Assembly: GCA_002104905.1 (NCBI GenBank)
Contig: MCFE01000738.1
Location: 1 to 41,057 of the forward strand
DNA: 41,057 nucleotides
Reading direction: 5' to 3'
Source of the DNA: Basidiobolus meristosporus CBS 931.73
Taxonomy: Eukaryota; Basidiobolomycota; Basidiobolomycetes; Basidiobolales; Basidiobolaceae
The notes beneath the pieces were generated by a model. The model did no database searches. It was not told the origin of the DNA and was given only the letters and a program-made list of their open reading frames with translations. A program made the translations under genes and the position numbers. This document shows positions 32,457 to 41,057 of the stretch, piece after piece. Position 1 is the first letter of the stretch. Each line of letters opens with the position of its first letter.

Positions 32457-32720
32457 TGTTGTAAATTTCGTAATTTCACCTAAATATTCCCCTGACTTAG
32501 TTGCTTAGATCGTTACCTTCAAATCTTAGAGAATTCGGACCAAATTCCTTGTTAGGATTTAATTGGAATATTTTCACCAAAATATCATGTACCCAGAACA
32601 TGAAATCCTGATAGGTCGTCCAAACAGCCCCAAATTCTGCGCACATGTTCTTGTGACCTTGCTAAACATATTCTACACGTTTGCTCTGCCAAGACTATTT
32701 AAAAGTAGTATTTGAGGTTA
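32457..32720 (+). repeat. Diverged copia LTR relic (solo)
   Basis: Begins TGTTGTAAATTTCGTAATTT, matching the LTR start of elements A and B, and follows their LTR in order: ACCTAAATATTC, TTACCTTCAAATC, ACCAAATTCCTTGT, AATATTTTCACCAAAATA, GTACCCAGAACATGA, GTCCAAACAGCCCCAAA, GCACATGTTCTTG and CGTTTG-x-x-x-TGCCAAGAC. Similarity fades after about 32720, just before the TATA/R region, so the right end is either truncated or belongs to another subfamily. No pol sequence adjoins it. Confidence 0.75.
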
Positions 32721-33709
32721 GGGCTACAGTTCTGGTTCTTTATTGAGAAATTTGCATATTAAGTGCAGTCTTGAATTATGACACAGTCACATGAGTATAG
32801 TAGCTAACACCAGATGATAACAGCTACTTTGTCGGTAAAAGAGGTAAAAAACTGCAAAAGCTGTAAGGGTTATGTTTGTGGGGGAGACAGTTGCTAAGAG
32901 GTGAAATCTTTATTTCATTTAATACAAAGAAGTCAGCATTACTGTTGTACCTTTGATACAAGAGTGTGTGGCTGAGGTCAATATGTAGATATGTTAATAA
33001 GAAGAATTGAAAGCTCTGCAGTGCTCAAGACACTGTTCAGTGGGAAGGGTGGGCAGTAAGAGTTGCAAGAATGATATGTCAACAACAATAATAAGGGGAA
33101 CATGTTCTGGATTGATACACATCACAAAGGGAGTGTATTGCATATGGTACTGCTGCAAAAGGTCTATCAAGTACTTCATGTAGGCCAATCTAGGCTTTTC
33201 AAACTGTAGGATACAGTAAGCAAACTCCTTTAACTCCAGATCTTCAAATATGATTCTCCAGCAGGAACCAGGTGTACTGAGATGTGCACTTATCCAAGCC
33301 CTGCTAAGTGGGTGTTTGTAGTCGTAGAGTCTGAGATATAAACTGGTTCTAAGGAAGAGAAGTCTGATCTTGTATGACAATCACCCAAAGCACCAAGAAA
33401 TGCATGTCTGTAGGGGCATGCACATAGATAGGGGACCAAGAGTGTAATGCTTAAGACTTCAAGCTTGTTAAGCCTAGTGCAGTTGGAAGAAGTAAGAGGG
33501 AGAAGTAGCAAACCAGATTCTAGGACCTAAAACACAAACTGTCTGAGCCAAAGGAGGCAGCTAAGAGCTGAAGTACTCTATGAAAAATAATTTGGTCCTG
33601 TAGGTGGATCCAATCCAGATCAGCTGTCAAAATCCCATCAAGAGACTGCTATAATACCAGCAACTTGGAATCAATGACTTTCTAAACAATCTTATGACAG
33701 GATCACAAC
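32721..33709. other. AT-rich spacer before element A, one unassigned open frame
   Basis: A minus frame at 33380-32994 (128 codons, includes FEDLELKEFAYCILQFEKP) reads somewhat like protein but matches nothing I know and has no flanking exons that I can see. Not similar to the internal parts of the neighbouring elements. No other gene. Confidence 0.4.
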
Positions 33710-34058
33710 TGTTGTAAGAGTCTTGGAGATATTGGAAGTGATTTGGAGAACAAGTAGATTATGTGGTTTTCACTTAATGATTTATTGAATGTAAAAGTAG
33801 TATTTATACTTTTACCTGGTCTTGTCATTACAAGCACGTAGAATAGGTTAAGGAAGGTCCCAAGAGCATGTGTGCAAAGTTTGGGGCTGTTTGGACAACT
33901 TTGAGAATTCTCATGTTCTGGGTACCTGGTATTTTGGTGAAAATATTCTAAGTAAATCCCAACAAGGAATTTGGTCAGTATTCTCTAGGATTTGAAGGTA
34001 ATGATCTAAGTGACTAAGTTAGGAGAATATTTAGGTGGAAATACAAATTTTTACAACA
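33710..34058 (-). repeat. 3' LTR of element A
   Basis: 349 bp, TGTTGTAA...TTACAACA with 8-bp inverted ends, same length as both LTRs of element B and roughly 96-97% similar by eye. Contains TATAAATA and AATAAA in the order expected for U3-R. Confidence 0.93.
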
Positions 34059-34069
34059 CTCCCACTCAG

Positions 34070-35799
34070 CTAAATGTTCATACTGACTAGTCCTAATTTT
34101 GACCTAAGATATTCAAACTTGTCTCTAGCTAATGGTTTGGTAAATATGTCTGCAATCATTTCATCTGTAGGACAGTAAACTAAGCTAACTAAGTTATTCT
34201 CTATAGCTTCACATATGAAACAATGTCTAATATCTATGTGCTTGGTTCTAGCATGAAAAGTTGGATTTCTACCTAATTGTATACATCCTTGATTATCTTG
34301 ATATAAAGTAATAGGCATTTTTTGATATAGGCCTAAATCTGTAAAGAGCTTTCTTAACCACATTGCTTCTTTTGTAGCTTCACAGGCTGCCATATACTCT
34401 GCCTCTGTGGTGGAAAGTGTTACAGTTGGTTGCTTTCTTGAGTTCCATGATAATGCTCCTTTACAGTAAAGAAAGGTGTATCCTATGGTGGATCTTCTGT
34501 CTTCTAAATTTTGTCCCCAATCAGCATCAGAGTATCCCACAAGATCCTGTTCTGAATCCTTATAAGTATATCTTAAGCAGATATCAGCAGTTCCTTTTAG
34601 GTATCTAAAAATCCGCTTAACTGCTGCAATATGATCAGATCCATAGTTTTGATTATGTTGGCTGACAACTCCCACTGAATATGAGATATCTGGACATGTT
34701 CCAAGCATGATATACATCAGACTGCCGACCATAGATTGATAAGGAAAGTCAGGGCTTTCAGATGGCACCAAGCTCTCTTGATTTGGTTGAGTTTTGACCA
34801 AGTTAAGGTTTGTCTCCATTGGGGTAGCTGCCAGTTTACAGTCTTCCATTTTGTACTTCTTTAGTATATCTTGAATATACTTGGATTGACTTAGGGTCAT
34901 AGTCTGGGTACTTCTGTCTATGGAGAACTTAATCCCTAAGTAGTAACTAAGTTCTCCTAGATTGGACATCTTGAACTCCTTAGATAGGCTGGATTTAGTC
35001 TCTTCCAATGTTTCTAGGTTATTGGTGGCTATAATAAGGTCATTCACATATAGAGCTAATAGAACTGGATTTGCTCTATCTGGCTTATAGTATATACTAT
35101 AGTCAGCATTACTTCTTTTGAAACTCAAAGATTCCAAATAAGAATCTATCTTGCAATTCCAGGCTCTTGGTGATTGTTTGAGACCATATAGTGACTTTTT
35201 AAGCTTGCAGACCAAATGGGGGTTATCTTGGTCAATAAACCCATCAGGCTGGTCCATATACACGTCCTCATCAAGTTCTCCATTCAAAAATGCAGTTTTT
35301 ACATCCATTTGATGAATAAAAACTTATATTTGGCTGCAATAGCCAATATTAATCTGATGGAATTAAACTTGGCTACTGGTGCAAAGGTCTCTGTATAGTC
35401 AAGTCCTTTTGTATGAGAGTATCCTTTGGCTACAAGTCTTGCTTTGTATCTCTCAATTGTACCATCAGCCTTGTATTTTGTCTTGAAGACCCATCTGCAT
35501 CCAATTGATTTTTGGTTGATTGGTAATTTGACTAAGTCCCAAATTTGATTTTCCATCAGGGCCTGATATTCCTCAGTCATTGCAGATCTCCAAAACTTCA
35601 TCTGAGGGCTATTTAGGGCCTCTTTTACAGTCTGGGGTTCATCAATATGGGATGAATAGGCATAGGCTAAGTTTGTACCCTCATTGATGTAGTAATTTGG
35701 GCTATTTCTTGTCCAATTGGATCTCCGGGCATTTGATACTGGAATGATCACTTCTGGGATATTCCTGGGCACTGATTCTGGCTGAACCACGGTTGTAGA
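34070..35799 (-). pseudogene. Element A pol: RT and RNase H part, broken
   Basis: Reverse transcriptase and RNase H of a copia-type polyprotein, ending [20 protein letters not shown] before the stop at 34070. RT blocks: [52 protein letters not shown] and the catalytic box, which here reads YVND (35050-35039) instead of YVDD. RNase H has the SDADWG start and [16 protein letters not shown]6 run is shortened to T5 (35318-35322 on the plus strand), shifting the frame between AAKYKF and MDVKTAF. The left end of the pol piece is the insertion point of element B; the first codons of the open frame beyond 35799 are actually LTR. Confidence 0.92.
35795..35799. repeat. Left 5-bp target duplication of element B
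   Basis: GTAGA directly before the LTR; the same five bases follow the right LTR at 40491-40495. Joining across the gap gives uninterrupted element A pol sequence. Confidence 0.93.
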
Positions 35800-36148
35800 T
35801 GTTGTAGAAATTTGTATTTCCACCTAAATATTCACCTAACTTAGTCACTTAGATCATTACCTTCAAATCCTAGAAAATACTGACCAAATTCCTTGTCGGG
35901 ATTTACTTAGAATATTTTCACCAAAATACCAGGTACCCAGAACATGAAAATTCTCAAAGTTGTCCAAACAGCCCCAAACTTTGCACACATGTTCTTGGGA
36001 CCTTCCTTAACCTATTCTACGTGTTTGTAATGCCAAGACCAGGTAAAAGTATAAATACTACTTTTACATTCAATAAATCATTAAGTGAAAACCACATAAT
36101 CTACTTGTTCTCCCAATCACTTCCAATATCTCCAAGACTCCTACAACA
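35800..36148 (+). repeat. 5' LTR of element B
   Basis: Starts TGTTGTAG, ends CTACAACA. TATAAATA at 36050-36057 and AATAAA at about 36070 mark the U3/R promoter and polyadenylation region. Compared with the 3' LTR, all six differences are transitions. Confidence 0.95.
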
Positions 36149-36165
36149 GGTTATGAGCCCCGAGC
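36149..36165 (+). promoter_or_regulatory. Primer-binding site, half-tRNA initiator-Met type
   Basis: GGTTATGAGCCCCGAGC follows the LTR directly. Its complement contains GGGCTCATAACC, the anticodon stem-loop (CAU) of eukaryotic initiator tRNA-Met, not the tRNA 3' end. Drosophila copia uses the same site, primed by the 5' half of initiator tRNA-Met cut in the anticodon loop, and its site also begins GGTTATG. Confidence 0.8.
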
Positions 36166-36179
36166 TGTCACTCTCTGCA

Positions 36180-39100
36180 ATGTCTACTACTGCTATTACT
36201 GGAATTTTTCCCTCTGCTGAAAAGTTGGATGGATCTAACTACCAAGTGTGGAAGGTGAAGATGAAGATGCTGCTGCAAGAAAGAGGCCTTTGGGATATTG
36301 TCATGGGAGAAGAATGCCCTCCTAAAAGCATGGGAGAGGAAGCCTTAAAGTACCAGAAGAAAGATCAAAGTGCCTTTAACTGCATTTGCCTTAATGTCAA
36401 GGACAAATTGCTAATTCAATGCTCAAGAGCAAAAACGGCAAAGAATGCCTGGAAAGCATTAGAAGACACCTACCAGTCATGTTCAGCTGCCAAGAAAATG
36501 TATCTGAGGAGAAAATTCTTTACTACAAAGATGCTGCCAGGAGAAGAAATGAAAAATCTAATTAACAGAATTACCCTGCTGGTAGATGAGATGGAATCTG
36601 TGGGCATACCAACTACTGATGAGGATGTGATAGTTACCATCCTGAATAGCCTGACAGACAAGTTTCAGGGCCTTGTATCAGCCCTAGAGTCCAGAACTGA
36701 AGATTTGACCTTAAATTACGTATATGGAAGGCTCCTGGATGAAGAATTAAGAAAATCAAGCGCCAATAAGAAGGAAGAAGAAAATGCTTTAATAAGCAAT
36801 GATAACCAACAAAGGAGGTACCCAAGACCCTACAAAGGCAACAGCAACCTATTTTGCAACTACTGCAAAAGGAAAGGACACATATCAGACCGGTGTTTCA
36901 AAAAGAGAGATTATCAGCAAAAGAAGCCTGAATATGGAAATGCTGCAACAACTGAAGATAGACTATTCATATCTGCACTAAATATGACCACAAACAAGGA
37001 TTCTCAGATGTGGTATATTGACTCTGGAGCTTCTCAACACTTTACACACCAAAAAGAACTTTTTACCCAATATCAAGAAATTCCAATTAAGAAGGTTTTC
37101 ATGGGTGACAATAGAACACTTGATGCAGTGGGAGAAGGAACTATCCAAGTAAACCTTAAGAAGCAGTGAAGGAAGCCATACACTGACCTTTAAAGAAGTA
37201 CTCTATGTACCAGAAATAGCCAAGAACCTACTCTCTGTAAGCAAGGCCACAGCAGAAGGACTCAGTCTTCAGTTTTGACAATTCTGGATGCAGGATCACT
37301 GATCAAAATGGTGCTCATATGGCTTTCAGGCATCAGAGATCAGAATCTATACAAGTTGACTTATATTCCATCATATCTGGAAGCCAATATAAGTAACTTA
37401 AATGAAGAAACACCAATGCTTTGGCACAGCAGATTTGGACACATCAATTTTGATTATTTGCGTAAAATGATCAAAGATCAGCTAATTTCTGGAGTGAAAA
37501 TTGATCCCCCAGCTAATTTGGAGCACTGTGAAGCCTGCATATATGGGAAACAAGCCAGACAACCGTTCAAGAGCTCTGGGTTAATCAAAACTAAGAAAAA
37601 ATTAGATCTAATTCACTCAGATCTGTGTGGACCTATGCAAAATTTATCCTTAGGCGGGATGAAGTATTTAATCACTTTTATTGATGATTATACAAGATAC
37701 ACATGGGTCTACTTCATGGAGAGAAAGGAAGAAGCTCTGTCTAAGCTCAGGGAGTTTAAAGCCATGGTGGAGAGAGAAACTGGTGAAAAAATCAAGAAAA
37801 TATGCTCTGACAATGGTGGAGAATATACCTCAAAACTCTTCATCCACTTCTGCAAAATTCATGGGATAAAGCAAGAGACTACTGTACCATACTCCCCACA
37901 GCAAAATGGAGTAGCAGAACGAGCTAACAGATCAATAATTGATATGGCAAGATCTATGATCCATGATCAAAAATTATCCTATGATTTTTGGGCGGAATCA
38001 GTTGCCACTGCTGTATATCTTAAAAATAGGAGTTATAACAGAATACTTTGTGATTCTACTCCATTTGAAGCATGGTATGGATACAGACCAAGTGCAGAAC
38101 ATCTAAGAATATTTGGGTGTACAGCATATGCCAAAAAACTGGCCGGAAATCAGTCAAAATTTGAGCCAAAAAGTGTAAAATGCATATTTTTGGGCTACTG
38201 CAATGAGAGTAAGGCATACAGACTCTACAATACCAAAGCAAAGAAGCTGATCAAGTCCAGGGATGTGTTGTTTGATGAAAATTCAAAATTTTCACAAAAA
38301 ATGACATCAGATGATGACGAAAAATTTGATCTCAAGTCCACCAATTGTCAGGATTGAATCAGAGCAAAACAATGAAAATTTTTTCACTCCAGAGGACTCT
38401 ACAACCGTGGTTCAGCCAGAATCAGTGCCCAGGAATATCCCAGAAGTGATCATTCCAGTATCAAATGCCCGGAGATCAAATCGGACAAGAAATAGCCCAA
38501 ATTACTATATTAATGAGGGTACAAACTTAGCCTATGCCTATTCAGTCCATATTGATGAACCCCAGACTGTAAAAGAGGCCCTAAATAGCCCTCAGACAAA
38601 GTTTTGGAGATCTGCAATGACTGAGGAATATCAGGCCCTGATGGAAAATCAAACTTGGGACTTAGTCAAATTACCAATCAACCAAAAATCAATTGGATGC
38701 AGATGGGTCTTCAAGACAAAAGTACAAGGCTGATGGTACAATTGAAAGATACAAAGCAAGACTTGTAGCCAAAGGATACTCTCAAACAAAAGGACTTGAC
38801 TATACTGAGACCTTTGCACCGGTAGCCAAGTTTAATTCCATCAGATTAATATTGGCTATTGCAGCCAAATATAAGTTTTTTATTCATCAAATGGATGTAA
38901 AAACTGCATTTTTGAATGGAGAACTTGATGAGGACGTGTATATGGACCAGCCTGATGGGTTTGTTGACCAAGATAACCCCCATTTGGTCTGCAAGCTTAA
39001 AAAGTCACTATATGGTCTCAAACAATCACCAAGAGCCTGGAATTGCAAGATAGATTCTTATTTGGAATCTTTGAGTTTCAAAAGGAGTAATGCTGACTAT

Positions 39101-40130
39101 AGTATATACTATAAGCCAGATAGAGCAAATCCAGTTCTATTAGCTCTATATGTGGATGATCTTATTATAGCCGCCAATAACCTAGAAACATTGGAAGAGA
39201 CTAAATCCAGCCTATCTAAGGAGTTCAAGATGTCCGATCTAGGAGAACTCTAGTTACTACTTAGGGATTAAGTTCTCCATAGACAGAAGTACCCAGACTA
39301 TTACCCTAAGCCAATCCAAGTATATTCAAGATATACTAAAGAAGTACAAAATGGAAGACTGTAAACCGGCAGCTACCCCAATGGAGACAAACCTTAACTT
39401 GGTCAAAACTCAACCAAATCAAGAGAGCTTGGTGCCATCTGAAAGCCCTGACTTTCCTTATCAATCTATGGTTGGCAGTCTGATGTATATCATGCTTGGA
39501 ACACGTCCAGATATCTCATATTCAGTGGGAGTTGTCAGCCAACATAATCAGAATTATGGATCTGATCATATTGCAGCAGTTAAGCGGATTTTTAGATACC
39601 TAAAAGGAACTGCTGATATCTGCTTAAGATACACTTATAAGGATTCAGAACAGGATCTTGTGGGATACTCTGATGCTGATTGGGGACAAAATTTAGAAGA
39701 CAGAAGATCCACCACAGGATACACCTTTCTTTACTGTAAAGGAGCAATTTCATGGAATTCAAGAAAGCAACCAACCGTAGCACTTTCTACTACAGAGGCA
39801 GAGTATATGGCAGCCTGTGAAGCTACAAAAGAAGCAATGTGGTTAAGAAAGCTCTTTACAGATTTAGGCCTATGTCAAAAAACGCCTATTACTTTATTTC
39901 AAGATAATCAAGGATGTATACAATTAGGTAGAAATCCAACTTTTCATGCTAGAACCAAGCACATAGATATTAGACATCATTTCATACGTGAAGCTATAGA
40001 GAGTAACTTAGTTAGCTTAGTTTACTGTCCTACAGATGAAATGATTGCAGACATATTTACCAAACCATTAGCTAGAGACAAGTTTGAATATCTTAGGTCA
40101 AAATTAGGACTAGTCAGTATGAACATTTAG
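36180..40130 (+). pseudogene. Element B gag-pol polyprotein, six frameshifts
   Basis: One-frame copia polyprotein. Gag from MSTTAITGIFPSAEKLDGSN (36180; a nearer ATG at 36153 lies in the primer site) with the UBN2-type core and a CCHC knuckle (CNYCKRKGHISDRC, about 36859-36900). Protease: WYIDSGASQHFT. Integrase: HSRFGH...CEAC zinc site, IDDYTRYTWVYF, SDNGGEYTS, and [39 protein letters not shown] box intact. RNase [29 protein letters not shown]. Reading breaks at about 37163, 37273-37276, 37324-37326, 38319, 38722 and 39250; each is explained by one extra base, the last three by direct comparison with element A. The element cannot make a complete polyprotein as written. Confidence 0.93.
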
Positions 40131-40132
40131 CT

Positions 40133-40141
40133 GAGTGGGAG
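40133..40141 (+). promoter_or_regulatory. Polypurine tract of element B
   Basis: GAGTGGGAG just before the 3' LTR, identical to the tract of element A; expected primer for plus-strand DNA. Confidence 0.85.
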
Positions 40142-40490
40142 TGTTGTAAAAATTCGTATTTCCACCTAAATATTCACCTAACTTAGTCACTTAGATCATT
40201 ACCTTCAAATCCTAGAAAATACTGACCAAATTCCTTGTCGGGATTTACTTAGAATATTTTCACCAAAATACCAGGTACCCAGAACATGAAAATTCTCAAA
40301 GTTGTCCAAACAGCCCCAAACTTTGCACACATGTTCTTGAGACCTTCCTTAACCTATTCTACGTGTTTGTAATGCCAAGACCAGGTAAAAGTATAAATAC
40401 CACTTTTACATTCAATAAATCATTAAATGAAAACCACATAATCTACTTGTTCTCCCAATCACTTCCAATATCTCCAAGACTCTTACAACA
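40142..40490 (+). repeat. 3' LTR of element B
   Basis: 349 bp, TGTTGTAA...TTACAACA, perfect 8-bp inverted ends. TATAAATA at 40392-40399. Confidence 0.95.
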
Positions 40491-40495
40491 GTAGA
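40491..40495. repeat. Right 5-bp target duplication of element B
   Basis: GTAGA, the partner of 35795-35799. Confidence 0.93.
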
Positions 40496-41057
40496 GTCCT
40501 CTGGAGTGAAAAAATTTTCATTGTTTTGCTCTGATTCAATCCTGACAATTGGTGGACTTGAGATCAAATTTTTGTCATCATCTGATGTCATTTTTTGTGA
40601 AAATTTTGAATTTTCATCAAACAACACATCCCTGGACTTGATCAGCTTCTTTGCTTTGGTATTGTAGTCTGTATGCCTTACTCTCATTGCAGTAGTCCAA
40701 AAATATGCATTTTACACTTTTTGGTTCAAATTTTGACTGATTTCCGGCCAGTTTTTTGGCATATGCTGTACACCCAAATATTTTTAGATGTCCTGCACTT
40801 GGTCTGTATTCATACCATGCTTCAAATGGAGTAGAATCACAAAGTATTCTGTTATAACTCCTATTTTTAAGATATACAGCAGTGGCAACTGATTTGGCCC
40901 AAAAATCATAGGATAATTTTTGATCATGGATCATAGATCTTACCATATCAATTATTGATCAGTTAGCTTGTTCTGCTACTCCATTTTGCTGTGGGGAGTA
41001 TGGTACAGTAGTCTCTTGCTTTATCCCATGAATTTTGCAGAAGTAGAAGAAGAGTTT
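40491..41057 (-). pseudogene. Element A pol: integrase C-terminal part, broken, runs off edge
   Basis: Upstream continuation of the element A pol gene. Reads from the integrase end (PYSPQQNGVAE side at the window edge) through FWAKSVATAVYLKNRSYNR and FGCTAYAKKLAGNQ to ENFFTPEDST at the insertion point. Two lesions relative to element B: an in-frame TGA at 40961-40959 replacing the Arg codon in AN-R-SI, and a 2-base loss near 40666-40668 that shifts frame at KAYRL. Confidence 0.9.

Larger units (their letters stand above)
35800..40490 (+). mobile_element. Element B: full-length Ty1/copia retrotransposon, nested in element A
   Basis: 4691 bp with 349-bp LTRs at 35800-36148 and 40142-40490, primer-binding site, gag-pol in copia order (Gag, protease, integrase, RT, RNase H), polypurine tract and flanking GTAGA duplications. 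Integrase before RT places it in Ty1/copia, not Ty3/gypsy. LTRs differ at six sites that I count (about 98% identity), so insertion is fairly young, yet pol carries six single-base frameshifts. Base composition is AT-richer than the host genes. Confidence 0.95.
33710..41057 (-). mobile_element. Element A: Ty1/copia retrotransposon, split by element B
   Basis: Minus-strand element whose 3' part (LTR, RNase H, RT) occupies 33710-35799 and whose upstream part (integrase side) resumes at 40491 and runs off the right edge. The two pol pieces are continuous once element B (35800-40490) and one copy of the 5-bp duplication are set aside. The 3' end is intact: a 349-bp LTR and the polypurine tract GAGTGGGAG (34067-34059) next to it. 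Five bases outside the LTR at 33705-33709 (ACAAC) should recur as target duplication beyond 41057. Coding capacity is lost (see the pol entries). Confidence 0.9.

Noticed and set aside
36021-36179. Gag frame extending upstream into the LTR
   Set aside because: The first codons lie in U3/R/U5 and the primer site; the transcript starts downstream of most of them.

Overview
The window looks like nuclear DNA of a filamentous, early-diverging (zygomycete-grade) fungus. Evidence: most genes carry several short GT-AG introns (about 50-70 nt), there is a WSC-domain cell-surface protein and a GH20 hexosaminidase as in chitin-walled fungi, and the list also contains genes missing from model yeasts (a UBE2S-type E2, a claudin-like tetraspan, an LRR receptor-like protein). 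An Entomophthoromycotina/Basidiobolus-like source is my guess; no rRNA or other marker in the window proves it.

Layout, left to right. 1-545 (-): Mis18 kinetochore protein, cut by the left edge. 819-2026 (+): CapA-like metallophosphatase. 2227-3080 (+): exosome subunit Rrp46. 3902-4517 (+): claudin-like four-helix membrane protein. 4707-5856 (-): an unresolved, perhaps broken, spliced gene. 5961-8397 (+): LRR receptor-like membrane protein with a long kinase-less tail. 9325-11031 (+): casein kinase 1 delta/epsilon. 11559-12175 (+): myosin regulatory light chain. 13329-13973 (+): WSC membrane protein. 16096-16521 (+): ribosomal protein eS19 with a probable 5'-leader intron. 16965-17772 (+): UBE2S-like E2. 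19598-20480 and 22347-23385 (+): two related seven-helix membrane proteins. 24860-26047 (+): nickel/cobalt transporter. 26375-28253 (-): type-B carboxylesterase. 30223-31905 (+): secreted beta-hexosaminidase.

From about 32.4 kb to the right edge the DNA is AT-rich and made of Ty1/copia LTR retrotransposons: a diverged LTR relic, then element A (minus strand) into whose pol gene element B (plus strand, 4691 bp, 349-bp LTRs) has inserted, making a 5-bp target duplication GTAGA. Element B has a primer-binding site matching the anticodon-loop region of initiator tRNA-Met, as in Drosophila copia. Both elements are inactivated by frameshifts.

The cellular genes do not form one pathway. They are separately transcribed housekeeping genes (Mis18, Rrp46, CK1, myosin light chain, eS19, UBE2S), surface/sensing genes (LRR, WSC, claudin-like, 7TM pair) and nutrient/hydrolase genes (Ni/Co transporter, esterase, hexosaminidase). 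Exon coordinates were joined by hand from reading frame, splice consensus and family fit; every join preserves the frame, but none has been checked against transcripts. I found no CRISPR array, no rRNA and no convincing tRNA.
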